NCBI RefSeq assembly: GCF_040712315.1
Contig: NC_134013.1
Location: 8,281,001-8,345,000, forward strand
DNA: 64,000 bases
Direction: 5' to 3'
Source of the DNA: Castanea sativa
Taxonomy: Eukaryota; Streptophyta; Magnoliopsida; Fagales; Fagaceae
Within the stretch, counting starts at the first letter, position 1. Every line of letters starts with the position of its first letter. Under the pieces are notes generated by a model that was given only the letters and a program-made list of their open reading frames with translations, made no database searches and was not told the origin of the DNA. The position numbers were made by a program, and so were the translations under genes. This document shows positions 1 through 13,064 of this stretch, one piece after another.

Positions 1-1696
1 GTTTGGATGGTATTACTCAATTTGATTCACAAATGTCAAATGGTTTAAAGCTGGCAAGATAGAGGTTGAATGACAAGACAACGATATTGCAAAATCCCAT
101 AAAATTGAAGATAATTTTCTTTTAGAGTTTAACCTCTAATACCATGGTAGGAAAAAGGAATTTTGTATTTACATATATAAAATGTATAGACATATAAGAA
201 TACTATACAAGTTATAAAAGTAGGGTTATGTTAACGGTCACTTTATCCGTTAATAATAATTTCTTTTCAACTTTATTGTAGCTTTTTGCCGACTTTGACA
301 ATTTTTTACTTTTTTTAATAATTTTTTTGATAATTTTTTCACTTTTTTTAAATAAAACCCATAAAAGGAAACATTATAAAGCAACGGACTCGTTAACATT
401 TCCCATAAAAGTATTGCACAAATAACTCTAGCTAACCGGCTATAGCCTTTTGGTCAACAGCACTTTTATTTGACAGAATGGCAAACACTGCAGTTACTGT
501 ATTGTTCACTGTTACATGTGGTTCATACTTGATAGCATGACCAACGGACCAGGCAGCTCCTTGCACCAAATATAAAAGTATTATTAAATGGGTTGTGTTA
601 ACTTTTTTGACTTTTTTTTTTACCCTTTTTTCACAATTTCATATTATTTTTTTAACTTTATAAATATTTTTATATTCTTTTCTTTCAATTATCTCCTTTT
701 TTTTTATTACATAGAACTCACACTAGGAAACCTTATCAAGCACAACGTGGTCTTAACATTTCCCTTATTAAATTTATATTAGATTTACATAATTTATAGT
801 TTCTAACCTTCTATTTCACCTCTCTCTTAATTTATTTTAAATATTACTAAATTTGTTCATTTCTAAATTAACATGTGATTTAAGAATAATGCCTTTGCAT
901 GGGAATTTATATTTATAAATTTATTTTTAAAATGATTTCTATTTAATCAAAATGAATTCTGGCTACTTGAAGGATTATTTTACAGCTTTTTCATGCTTAT
1001 TTATATCGTACTATTTTCTATTAATCTTATAATGTACTATTTTTTATTAATCTTATAATATCATGAAAATTTGTTTCAATTTTATAAAGATATTTTTAAC
1101 CAATTTTGTTAATATTTACAAATTTAATATTTTTTATTTTAATTAATTACATCTTTTTTTTTTGCTGAATGAAAAAAAAATGAGATCTTCGATGTGGCCT
1201 CATCGACCACACGCCATGTGACGACAATAAATAATAACACATGTACCACACAGTTAAAAAACTAACCCAAAAATCCATATTTATAATTGTAACTTATTTT
1301 TATTTGTCCACTTTACTTAGAAAATAAGTTGGATAATATTATAATTGTATTTAACAAAGACAGAGGTTATTTTAAATTGACAAGTACATCAGTCTCATAT
1401 TTACATCAGAAGCATCATATTCAAAGTCGAACTGTCAATTCTAGTGTACTACACAACACTTAAAATATGCTGTCGTTGAAAATATCGAGGGTGTGCATAA
1501 TTTAGTGAAAAAAATAAATAAAAAAAAAACTAAGAAGAGAGTTTTGAAATTATAGTATGGTTGAAATATGAAAGCGCCAACGATCATTCTCCATGGAAAA
1601 TGATCGTTTTGGGTAAATGCCGGTGTCCTTTTTGGTGGTGAGTAAGCATAAAGTTTGCAAAAATTTTAAGACCATAATGTTACAATTTGTGTTCAC

Positions 1697-1806
1697 GCAA
1701 TAAATTAGAAGTGATTATTTAAATTATAAAATTTATATAAAAATAACAGATGCAATAAATTAGAAGTGATTATTTAAATTATAAAATTTATATAAAAATA
1801 ACAGAC
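1697..1806. repeat. 55-bp tandem duplication
   Basis: Two head-to-tail copies starting at 1697 and 1752 are nearly identical (gcaataaattagaagtgatt... in both). The 55-bp spacing and lack of divergence suggest a recent local duplication. It is non-coding and A+T-rich. Confidence 0.85.
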
Positions 1807-2238
1807 AATTAATTATAATTATACAAATTGTAATATTTTATGTAGCAAAAATGGTGGTACTAGAATTGAAGTTTGGAAGGATGGTGGCCTTTTGGTCTAT
1901 GAAAAATAGGGTACTGTAGTCAAAGGGAAAGAGGATTTGGACACGAGTTTGTGGACCCTGAAAGGTCAGACTGCCCTGGATGCATTAAATGGGTGAGTTG
2001 GCAAATACCGTCTAATATTATTGTGCTCTGAGTCGTGGGCCCAACTGTTTTAATGGGGGGTGGGCCTCTTGGCCCAGTTGTTGATGCCAGCCTGCCACCC
2101 TGCTGGGCTCTGATTTCTTCTTTTGGAAACACGCAAGTCAAACTGCCACCGGCATTTATAATCATCTTTAGTTACTTATTTTTTGGAATTTTCATTTTTT
2201 TTGTAAAATATCTAAGGCTTCATGAATGAATTCATCAT

Positions 2239-2326
2239 GTCAATCTCTATTCTCTAATCATATAAGAGTCCTTCTCAAAGTTCTCTTTCAAAAAACAAAA
2301 GCAAAAACACAAAAGCAATGCCTGAA

Positions 2327-2364
<38 letters not shown>

Positions 2365-2460
2365 AATCTCTATTCTCTAATCATATAAGAGTCCTTCTCA
2401 AAGTTCTCTTTCAAAAAACAAAAGCAAAAACACAAAAGCAATGCCTGAAAACATATATAC
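2239..2460. repeat. ~123-bp tandem duplication with internal TA array
   Basis: A segment of about 95 bp beginning at 2239 recurs at 2362 almost unchanged. The copies are separated by a (TA)n array (about 2329-2361). The second copy ends in TA followed by CA/CG dinucleotides (about 2456-2476). The open frame across it merely repeats the same peptide twice and is not a gene. Confidence 0.85.
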
Positions 2461-2906
2461 ACACGCGCGCGCGCACAGCGTAGTGGTATTCAAAGATGAA
2501 GCCAAAACTTGGAGGGAGAGGAGTGGCTTTATTACTGGTTGTGTGTGATTGCTCCAGCTTCTAGCTCTATTATTTACTTTTTTTATTTTTTATGTGGGTT
2601 TACTATTGGGTAAGGTCAAAATTATTTTGTTTAAAATTTTTTAAATTGTTTTTAAGCTATTATTAATAATTTTTATTGTTGAGCTAATTTTTTTGGCTTG
2701 TATATTTTGTTTTAGATTTTAGGTTAATAAATTTTTTTAAACCCTTTAAAATAAGAAAATTGTTAGAGTTACAAATGAGCCAAGTAAACCAATAAAAATT
2801 TACTACCTCAATCATTTGTAAAAATATTGTAGAAAAATTTGTAGTTATAGTATTACTCTTAAAAGAACTAATAATATAGTTTTATTAAACAAAATTGCCA
2901 ACATTT

Positions 2907-2910
<4 letters not shown>

Positions 2911-2955
<45 letters not shown>

Positions 2956-2971
2956 TCTATATATATATATA
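2911..2971. repeat. (CT)n-(TA)n compound microsatellite
   Basis: An uninterrupted CT dinucleotide run with one A interruption passes directly into a TA run. No coding context. Confidence 0.9.
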
Positions 2972-3089
2972 CACTAATATTTTTTTACAAAAAATTAGGG
3001 AGGCCATTGCCCGCATGGTCAGTCTCCCTCCATCCATGGTGGTATTTTTGTCTAAAAAACATGTCAAATAGTAATTTATAAATTATAGT

Positions 3090-3240
3090 TTAAACGATTC
3101 ACATAACTTGGTAAAAATGTCATAAAATTATCAACGTATATGATTTAAACGATTCACATGACATGGTAACTATGTTATAAAATCATCAATTAGTAAAACT
3201 TAAACTATTCACACGACTTAGTGAAAATGTCATGTAAATA
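3090..3240. repeat. Three imperfect ~57-bp tandem units
   Basis: The phrase 'aaacgattcaca..acttggta..atgt.ataaaat.atcaa' occurs three times, near 3092, 3147 and 3208, with substitutions. This is an older, decayed minisatellite. Confidence 0.6.
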
Positions 3241-3452
3241 AAAATACCCAAAAATGTTATGCAATTAAAAGTACACATAAAATCTTTCTTAGAGCCTACT
3301 ATATTTTGAAGAATTTTCCTCTAAACCAAATTAAATGTAAACTTAAACTTTTTTTAGGTTACATTATAATTTCTAAACCACTTTCCGCCAAGATAAAATC
3401 CTTTCCACTTCAAATGCAAAATTAAAATCGTTTTCACTTGAGATGAGATTAA

Positions 3453-3862
3453 TGCTATATTTAGATGATAGGAGAAGGAAGGGGAGTAGAGTAAGATAGA
3501 GGAAGAAAAAGTAATTAAATTATCTTGTTTGGATACTTGTTAAGGAAAGAGTCGAGGGATTTGGAATGTTTTGAAAGGGTTTGAACTCCTTCTAATCCCT
3601 CATTTTAATTTTTTCAAATTGAAAAAATTTGGAAGAAGAGAAAAAAAAAAATACTAGACCAAATAAATTATCAAGTCTTTCTTACTATATTAACAAAATT
3701 ACAAATGAAAATGCTAACTATTCTCTTCCTTTACCTAATTTTAAAAACATCCAAACAAAATAAAAAATTATTATTCCTCTCTACTCTCTTCTCCACTACT
3801 ATCCTTTCCTCTACTCTCTCTCTCTCTCCCTCAACTTTCTTTCTCAACCTCCAAACATAGCA
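3453..3862. mobile_element. MITE with ~100-bp inverted ends (TGCTATRTTTRGA)
   Basis: The left end TGCTATATTTAGATGATAGG matches the reverse complement of the right end (...CCTCCAAACATAGCA), followed by purine-rich GGAGTAGAG-type subterminal sequence. A second internal inverted motif (TTGTTTGGATAC and its complement) lies further in. TAA flanks both ends, which would fit a 3-bp PIF/Harbinger (Tourist-like) target duplication, although three bases can match by chance. No coding capacity. Related ends appear at 36600 and near 60860. Confidence 0.6.
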
Positions 3863-4480
3863 TAAATATTAGTACCAAAAAAGGTGTTAAATGGACTTAT
3901 TTAAATAAGATAGATAGGATCATGTTACTCTCCACTCACATAATAAATAACAGATCTTAGAAAGGAGCATTGAAGATTTTGTAGCTACACAGACTCGCAC
4001 ACAAGGAGCAGTAGAATAGTGGTATAGTACTACGACAATAGAATTAATAGAACTGAAGCACTTACTACTACTACTTGCATTTCATTTTGTGCTAACCTTT
4101 GCCGACATTCAAGTAATAACTACACAAGTTCCTGTACAAACCTTCTCCCATACACATCTCCGAGAATTGAATTGAACTAAATTAAACTACACAAGACCCA
4201 TAACAAAAACATCTTAACTCTCTACACAATATATAAAATTAACAATAACTCACTAAGCAATATTGTTCAGTACTTCAAATTATATGTACTGGCCTGTCTC
4301 AAAAATACCCGGAAATAAAAATCCGATGTCCTATTCTGAGTGTTATATTTTATATCAAACCAATCACAGTCTATTATCTGTATAAATTTTAATATGTAAT
4401 AAACTATGATTGATGAACCATAAAATGTAAGATGGGACAAAGGTATTTGTACTCGGGTAACGGAGCTGTAAAAGACACAG

Positions 4481-7029
4481 CTAACTCATTGGATTTTTAT
4501 CCTTGGGTGCACCATCCCATGTATCATTAGGAGAACCATGGTCACCTCCTACATATGATGCAACATCAAAGCCACCACCAGCAAAGGAATTGAGCAGAGC
4601 TGAAAGACCCCCAGTAGGGTTCCCACTATTACCACCACCACCACCATTACCACCACCTATGCCTAGTCCAAGAAGATCGCGCGTCATGGGCTGAGACCCG
4701 AACGGCGAAGAGTGACGCATCATCATATCCGAGGGGAGTCCAAGCCCAAGCCCATCTGTGCTCTCTGTCTTGATCACTTGCCCATTCCACTGTGTAGCAT
4801 TGCCAGTGCCATCGTGAACTGAGGAAGACGATGTTGACAAGCCAAACCCGCGAAGTAATGAGGCGTTTGATGAAGCTGCACCCATCTGAGCCGCTTTTTG
4901 AAGCAATGCTGTTGCTGACATGGCTGGGAGTGGGGATACTGGGATAAAATGGCGGTGGTCTTGATTTTGGGGTGGGAAAAGAGAGGAAGTACCATTGTTG
5001 GAGAGAAAAAGAGAGGTTGATGAGAGAGAAAGAGAGGTGGGTTCTAGTGTGGAAAGTTGTGGATGAGTAGTAGTAGTAGTAGCAGGGGGACTATCAGAGC
5101 TGGACAAAGCGCTCATTACATTAGAGAATGAGGTTGTAGCTGTTGATGGAGCAAAAATGCTTGCAAATACACTAGTGTTTGAATTTGATGAGCTTAATGT
5201 TGTAGCTGCTGTGGTGGTTAAGCATGCTGTCGTTGCTGCTGATACTGACAGTCCAATTGGATTTTCAGGCAATTCTGTGATCGAGAAAAAAAAAGAACAA
5301 TGAAAAAAGGAAAAATGATGATCACATGCCATATAGTGGAACTAGAAAGGCCAAACAGAAAGAGGGCTTTCTTTTTTCTTTTTTTATGTAACTTTTTTAA
5401 TACTATTAGTCCTAACTGGAAACAAAGTTAAACCAGCTTGAAAGCTTTAATAAGTAAATAACAATTATGGCGTCCTTTCTCTCAATCCTCTCTTTCTGCT
5501 TTTCGATCATTGAGCTCCATCACCAACCGTGCGCCACAACCACAAGACAACCAAACCCGTATATGATCACGTTTAACAGTTTGAAAGCTCTAATAAGAAA
5601 TGAAAGAAACAAACAATTATGCCTTTTTATTTTTCTCTCTCTCAATCTTCTCTCTCATTTTCGATCTTTGAGCTCTTATTTACCCCGTGACTTTAAACTT
5701 TATAGCCCCTACACAACTCTCTCTCTCTCTCTCTCCAAAAAAAGAAATTAACTACTACCATTCACATTACCCTAGCTAATATCCAAGGTTCTCCTTAGCC
5801 TAGTAGACAAGAACGACATCAATAAGAAGACAAAAAACACATGTACAATTTCAAACAAGAATCTCTCAACAAAATTAAAATATGGGTTTGATTTAAAAAA
5901 TGAAAATCTCCAAAGCTTTGACCAAAGAAATTAATGATCATGAAGACGATATTGCATAGACCAATTAATATTTATTACCACTATTACGGTATTACCTGAA
6001 CTCTGAATAGACAAATCTGGGGACACCACAGTCGTAGCCGGAGTAAGAGGTGGTTGTGGCGGCGAAGCCACACCCACACTCACACCCACACCCCCATTAG
6101 CATTCACATTCGCATTAGCATTAGCACTAACATTTCCTTCTGAACCAGAAATCACTAGGGTTCGTGCTCTTGCACTCTCTTCCGCCAACGCATCACAAAA
6201 AGCTCTGTGAGTTATAAAGCTATCCCTCCTTCAAAAACAAACAAACAAACAAACAAAAAACAACAACAAAGTCAGTAAACTAAACTCGCGCGGTTTCCGA
6301 GAGAACAAAAAAAAACAAACAAACAAACAAAGAAAAGGAAATAAGTTTTTTTTTTTTTCTTTCTCGAGAACCAAACAAAAAATAAACTGAGGGGGAACCT
6401 AGCAAACATAGTCCCGCAGTCACATTTATACTCTCTGGTTCCACAAGTCTTCATGTGCGCTTTCCAATCGCTCTGTACTGCATACTTCTTCGAACACCGT
6501 TCACACTTCCATTTCTTCTCGCCGTGTTTTCTACAAAAGTGTTTCTTTATCCCTGTAAGGTCACCAAGAGCTCTCGATGGGTTGTGGTGCACACAAGAAG
6601 GTTCTGGACAAACATAAACTCGCTTGCGAATCTCTTTGCTCGTTCTCTGACGAAGCTTCCATGGCAAGTTATGTCCTCGTCGGTGAAGTTGGAGGTTTTG
6701 GTCTCTCTGAAACCCTTTGTTACAGATCTCACATACAAATCGGTTTGTTGCCATTAGAGTCTTTGGTGATAAAGCTATAACCTCGGCATCTGGATCTGCA
6801 AAAAAAGAGTACAAAATAATGAAAATTTATTTTTAAAGCTTTGAAAATTTATTGGAAAAGTTTTCCCAAGTTTCGGTTTTGATATCTCACCTGGCATTCC
6901 TGGAAGGTTTCGCTTTTTCTTCAGTGGTGGAATAGGCGGGTTTTGAGTTTGACACCCAGCTGATGAAATTCCATCTTCTCCAGAAGCTGTAGAAACTGCC
7001 ATTGGCGAGGAATTCTCTAGCTCCACCAT
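4481..7029 (-). CDS. INDETERMINATE DOMAIN (IDD) C2H2 zinc-finger transcription factor
   Basis: Nuclear DNA-binding transcription factor of the plant IDD family. Exons (minus strand): 6891-7029, 6399-6795, 5996-6228, 4481-5274. All introns fit GT-AG and give a 520-aa protein. A basic nuclear-localisation-type stretch (PLKKKRNLPG, about residues 35-44) precedes the ID domain. Zinc finger 1 (CEICNKGFQRDQNLQLHRRGH) is at about 68-88, finger 2 at about 107-137, and two CCHC-type fingers at about 142-195, the last spanning the exon 2/3 junction. The C-terminal half is Ser/Thr/Ala-rich and has the two family motifs MSATALLQKAAQ (375-386) and TRDLLGLG (454-461, usually TRDFLGLG), then a Gly run. The family binds an 11-bp TTTGTC-containing site and acts with DELLA and SCR/SHR GRAS proteins. 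The Ser-rich 'SVFASIF' region suggests the IDD4/IDD5/IDD6 group, but I would not name the orthologue. Confidence 0.93.
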
Positions 7030-8409
7030 TCTTCAAGTCCAAATAAAGCTCAAAAGCTAGCTTTTATTCTTGTTCTTGTACTCGTTCTCTTGGTTGGGTC
7101 TTCAATTTCTGAGCTCAAAGAGATAATTCACGTCTTGGATTTAAGTTTTCAACTTTTGGGTGAGAAATAATGAAGAAACTTTTGTTGGGTTTTCTATTTT
7201 CTGAGCTCAAAACTGTTTCCTTTTGATTGCAAACAACCTCTGAGTACTAAATTCAGAGACACATCACAATTTTTAGGAATATTTAATGAAGGAACTCTTT
7301 AAGACACTAAGATTCTGATTGTTCCTCAGAAAATTTGTGACAAGGAAAAAAAAGAAAACACAAAGCGTTCAAGAATTTTCAAGGTGGCAAAATTATGGGA
7401 CGCGTGTGATAATCTTTCATGTTCAATTAATGGAGAGAAATGCAAAAACCGATTCACCGATTTAGCTCGGTCGGCGAGTCGGAGTCATCGCCTCAGTGAG
7501 TCCCTTAAGGCGGCCTAGTTTAGAGAAAGAGAGAGAGAGAGGTTTGAACGAAGTGAGTGAAGTCAATAAATAAATAAATAAATGGTTAAAGCGGCGCGGG
7601 TTAACCGTGGTTAAGTTTTTGAACCTGTCCTTTTTAACTAGAGTTTGAAAAAACCCTGGAAACCCAAGTCTCTCATATCTTGGCTTGTAGTCCAATCGAC
7701 CGTACACGTGTCACAATAACCGGGTTGATGAATATTGTCGGGAAAACTCAGAGCTAGGCGGTGCTTGTCGTTTTGTGAAAAGGTCTTATTTTTATTTTTA
7801 TTGCTTTCGATAAACAAAGAAAATTAGTTCTCGATCCTAAGATAAAAACACAAATATACCCCTACTAAGCCATCATTTCTCATCTTACTGAAACTGGACA
7901 CTTTGGGCTTTTCAACTTAGCTGAAACATTATAAATATGTTAAATCGGTTTTTAAGATTTTCTTTTTGGTTGGAGTCCTCAAGTTTTGGTGAACACGTGA
8001 GATGTTTGAAACACTATTCATATGCCACAGGTGATAAGTGAGAAATTATTATTTATACGGAGCGAATTGTTGATGTGTATGTATGAGCATTATTCCCGTT
8101 GTCTTACGTGATCAATGTAGGTGTAAATTTCTTAATCAATACAAAAAGTAAAAAATATAAATTATCAAATAATGTCATATTTATATAAATAATTGTATTT
8201 TATTAGTTAGAAGGTTGGAAAAGACCATACCAACCGTTATCGTAATGGACCTAAAGGATGAGTGTAAAAACAATGCAGACAATGTTTAAGGCTTTTTTTT
8301 CTCTTAGTTTTTGTCCAAATGCGAGTGGTTTTCTTACAAAACCTTGTGCACCTTTCAAGCTCTTTTTTTCTTCATAATCCGTACTCTTTTGTCAAAATAA
8401 CAATTATAG

Positions 8410-8662
8410 GGTCTGTTTGGATATTATTTATTGTTAAAAATTAAAAAAATTGTGGTAAAATTTTACCACAGTAATTTATAAGACCCTATAAATAGTGCAC
8501 AAACCCTATAATTAAAAATAATATTACTGTAAATAGTACTATAAGACTCAATTTTTAAATTATTTTTACTAAAATTTGTATTTATAAATCTAATGAATAG
8601 TGCACAAAACCTTAAAAAAAAAAAAAAAAAAAGTCCAACGCATGCCAGCGCAGTCCAAACCG
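8410..8662. mobile_element. hAT-like MITE, decayed
   Basis: It starts with GGTCTGTTTGGATA followed by ATTTATTGTTAAAAATT and ends near a poly(A) stretch followed by AACGCATGCCAGCGCAGTCCAAACC. This architecture, with GTTTGGA-type ends, internal 'atagtgcacaaa' repeats and a terminal A-run, matches the element at 30829. Target duplication not resolved; boundaries approximate. Confidence 0.45.
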
Positions 8663-11600
8663 TTACATAATGTGTTTTAGCTAGGGCTAAGACTAGACTT
8701 CCTAAACTTTTGATACATGGAGATTGTTCTATAAAAAATAAAAAATAAAGAATCCATGAAATTGGTTCGCAGGACACCTACTACCAATCTATGTACTAGG
8801 TCTAGGATACGATGGATCTGAATTTCAGATATGATTGTACCCACATCTCATCCCTCCCCCTTTATGCCCTTCAAAGATGTTTATATTGTAAATATGATAA
8901 TTTTTATTGTTAAATTTAGACACTTATTAATTTTTGAGTAAATTTCATTATTTTTCTCTAAATTCTTTGTTAATGTTAAACAAACATTTTAAAACTAATT
9001 AATTTTATTCTTAAGAGAGAAAAGAAATATGACTAACGAACCTAACAATGTTTACTATTTAGGAACTAAATTGATCAATTTTAAAATGTTTTAAACCTTA
9101 TTGACATTAACCAAACCTCAAGTAAGTTAGCAGAATATATCCTTAATTTTTTTATATAAGAAATTTTTAAATTTCAAATCTTTTCTTCAGCAATAAATAA
9201 TTTTACTAATTGAAGAGATTGAAACCCAATACGTTATTCAAGTATCAGTTACTTGCTAATAATTAGGTGTTACTATAATTTCTACGTTGGACAAGATTTC
9301 TAAGGATAAAGCAATCAAGCACTCATTTCTATTTTTGAATAAAATAAGACAAGGTAGGTGATGGCAAACTTGTCAATACCATCGTTCTTTGCAGCTATAA
9401 TTGAATTCTGCTTGGTCTATGTTGACACTATTTACACTATTCTGCTTGGTCTATGTACTAGGTGATGCCAAATGTCATTGAAGTCCTCATGAGCTGCTTA
9501 CGTACACGTGCTTTGAGGTTGAGGGCTTTAATTTCGTATCTGACAAAGCTATTGTGGTCTTGTGGATAATGGTTAAGGTTATGGTGCTGTATTTTTTTTT
9601 TTTAAGTTTTTTTTTTTGTTTTGTTTTTCTCAACGCATTAGGTATATATAGAAAAGGTTAGGAGTATATAATAATCAAAAAAATTCTTTTTCTAATGCAT
9701 GTTGGCTAAGAAGGCTGATGCATTTTTAAGATGCTGATTTGGATGTATGATCCATAATACCATATAATAAGTTTCTTACTTAAAAAGGTAAAGAAAATTT
9801 TGTCTTTTGTTATATGCTCCTATATCCGGATATGGACATAGCTACACAAAGGCCACCTTCGTTTTCAATTTTCAAAGGCTTTTATGATGACAAAAGTTCA
9901 GGGGTATTTTCGACTTTTGGGTTTTTTTTTTTTTTTTTTTTTTTGGGTTGTTGGTTGTGATAATCAAATTCAAGCCCCACTACCAGTAGACTCCACCACC
10001 CTTTACCACTCAGTCAAGTCCACGGGACCATCAACTGGTTGGTCACGCTGCTGACATGGACGCCTCGTATGCATTATGGCCTCATTGCTTACAATTATTT
10101 GGAAGGTGGTGCTCGCTATTCTTATTTTTATGAGAAATTTTATTATAGATGTGAGAGAAATGAACAACACATCATTATACTTGTGAGTACTTAAAAAAAT
10201 GTTTTGAGTATTTTATGCGTTATGCATATATGCTCATAAGTTACAAATTATTAGAACTAATTAATTAATTGATAACTAATAAAACTTTTTGTCGTTTAGT
10301 CCCTACTTACACTATAAAGTATAAATTAATTAGTGTCTTAATTAGATGATAAATAATTATTATTATTATAGAATAGACGCCATAAATGAAATTTCTATCA
10401 TATCTATCAAATAAAATAAATTAATTCGAAACACATTCTTCTACTTCCATAATTTGTGTGCTATAACTTTTAGAGTAATATATATTAGATATACAAACTA
10501 TTTTACAAAAAAAAAATTACAAACTGCTAATATGATAAGTAATTACTGATAAATAAAAATGTGATATTAATGGGGTGGTTAGATGAAAAAAAAAAAAGTT
10601 AGTCATAACATCAGTTTGTAAAAATATTATAAAATAATTTATGTCCATAGCATTACTCTAATTTTTATCATACTTATTGATCTAATCGATAATGAGTGAA
10701 TTAACAAACAATTTTACATAAATTCACCAATTTTTTTCTACCACACACATTGCAAAGGTAACAGATGTTGTGGTAAAAAAATTGTGTCCACTGTCTAGCG
10801 TAAAAACAAGCTGCATGTGCATTGTGCAAGTAGGAACGTAGATTCCTTTATGCTTACCTAATTACTATTAGTCAAAATACAATTAATATGTCTAGCAAAA
10901 AAAGAAAGTTAATTTTAATTCATGAAATGTTTTTCTGGTTTGTTTTTTCTTGGAGCCCAAGCCCCAAAGAAAGCCCCTAACAACCCCCACCCCCAAGCAT
11001 ATTTTGTTCTTGAAAATTGGACTACATGGCTGGCCTTGTACAAAAGTAAATTGGCGTCAAACTGAAAAGTCAAAGATATCCTGTGTCGTATTTTGATTCT
11101 TCTGCAAGTTCCATAGTTTTGAACTTTGACCTTAGCAGCGAATCCTGATAATCTGATATCATGTTATATGTTGTTTGAAACCTTATCCTCTAGAACCTCT
11201 CTCATTTATGGGGTTCGTTTTTGGATTAGTTTTTTTCTGAAAATTTTCTCATTTAGCTGCTGAAGGTTTTTTTTTTTTTTCTTTTAATACAAGATAAAAT
11301 TTTTATTCTAATTTAATTTAAGTATATAGGCGTGTGAAACTCTCTCTTGGATAACTTCGACCATTGCTCCCACAGTCTACAAGCATTTATACTTATGGGA
11401 GTAACCACCACACTAAAAATACGCAATAGTGAAAATTGTTAAAAAGTATAATAATACCAAGGAAAGAAAATAAGTCTTCAAAACCAGTACATTAATAAAT
11501 TAATTAATAAACCAATAGAAAGTTAGAAACAAGTTAATCCAAACCCATACTGATGAAAAGAGGTGACGGCCAAAAAGGGAAAATCACAGTAGATAGAAAG

Positions 11601-12084
11601 TGAGAGACACAGAGAATAATGGAGTAAAGGGTTGTGGTGATTCTTCAAAGTTGGATCACCATGATTGAGCGAAGTGTTGCTTTGCAATAATGGACGAATC
11701 AAGAGCCACTTAAATTTGGGAGTGCTTGGGAAATTGACTAAAAACCAAACAAAACATATATATATACAAAACATATATTGTGAATACGAAAGGGAATTTC
11801 AAGGCTTAACCAGTGAGGATAATACAAAATTATTGGAAGAACTTTTCATGTCCTATAAAGTCATTAAGAATACCGCTTAATTTGGATATGCTAAAGGGAT
11901 TCCTCGTCGGTTCTGTCACTAATAAATTGCAGATGTGGAACCATCATGGATTGGATTAAAATCTTTGCTTTCGTCACTTGTTTTTTTTCAGATAATAGAA
12001 AGACCAATTCTTCCCAATAATTGAGACAAAAGCTTAAGAGGAATAAAGCAGTACGCAATATTTCTAGACCAATATTTGGTAGCG

Positions 12085-12118
12085 CTCACCACTCACCACT
12101 CACCACTCACCACTCACA
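12085..12118. repeat. Heptamer array (CTCACCA)n
   Basis: Just under five consecutive copies of the 7-bp unit CTCACCA. Short, perfect and intergenic. Confidence 0.85.
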
Positions 12119-12916
12119 AACGTGTTGAAAGTTTAAAACACATGGATTTTGGTTGCTAGTAGTTAGAAAATCTATTGGCTCAAGTAGATAAAAAGCACAA
12201 TTTGGCTAGCCATCCCACACTCCCACTTGCTAAAACTTAAAGCAATGTATTTGACTAGCTCTAGCTTAAAGAAAACTGGGCAATGGGCATCTATGGTGAT
12301 ATTTGATATTTCACACTCATTTATCTCAATATTGAGTAGTAAAATTTGAAAAAAATATACAGCTGGTGGCAAGAGTTGCAAAATGTCAAAAAGGGAAAAT
12401 AAAAAAGATACAGACTCATTAGTAATCATCACAAATTTGATTATCTTCTAGTTGCTTTTACACCCTTTTGCCTTTTCTGATTCCAATATGCTGCAAAAGG
12501 TCCACCTTGAATCTTGATAGTTACATGCCCACTTCTACCTCTTTTGCCTTTACAAAAGGGTACCTAGATATATATAAGAACCAACCTCGCAATGATATAT
12601 ATAATATAGATGCCTAGTAAATGCATGGGTCAATGAATACTTATTCATTCATAAGGGGAAAGAAGAAAAAAGAGGTTGGGATGAAGGGTCAGAGAGAGAG
12701 AAGCGAGCTTTTGATTTCTTTATACTTCTATTTGACAGCACTACTGGTACAAGAATCTCATTTGTCTTCATAGTTTTTTCTTTTTAGATTTTCATTAGAA
12801 ATCATATAAATTTAACCCAGATTTCCATTTTTGAAAAGAATGGCAAAATACTACTAGGTTGTACGTTATTATTAGTTTTGTTAGGATTGAAAGCTTCCTC
12901 GCAGTTTGCCAAAGAG

Positions 12917-13064
12917 GGGGTGTTTGGTATATTATCTCAAACAACAATTTTTAATTTTTAAATAACATTACACGTTTTTTTACACATTTTTTCACCCACA
13001 CGTATTTTCACACATATTTTTAAACAAAAATTTTCAATTTTTAAGTACATGTACTAAACACCCC
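12917..13064. mobile_element. 148-bp MITE with 14-bp terminal inverted repeats
   Basis: The left end GGGGTGTTTGGTAT pairs with the right end GTACTAAACACCCC (12 of 14 positions). The inner arms (ACAATTTTTAATTTTTAA and its complement-like partner near 13035) are also inverted, so the whole could fold as a hairpin. The terminal GGTGTTTGG motif is typical of hAT-derived MITEs. I could not confirm an 8-bp target duplication. Confidence 0.7.

Larger units (their letters stand above)
1..4480. other. A+T-rich intergenic region, no gene seen
   Basis: I see no convincing coding sequence here. Short open frames around 588-782 and 1920-2229 have low-complexity or unrecognisable translations and no neighbouring exons. 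The stretch holds long T and A runs, three local tandem duplications, a CT/TA microsatellite and a MITE-like inverted repeat, annotated separately. The part just below 4480 is downstream of the minus-strand IDD gene and should contain its 3' UTR; I cannot place its polyadenylation site. Confidence 0.7.

Noticed and set aside
5467..5751. Open frame of 94 codons opposite the IDD gene
   Set aside because: It lies in an IDD intron, is CT-rich and low-complexity, and has no supporting features.
12660..12760. Possible microRNA precursor (purine-rich arm and 'tttgacagcac')
   Set aside because: No mature plant miRNA sequence that I recognise and no convincing hairpin arms.
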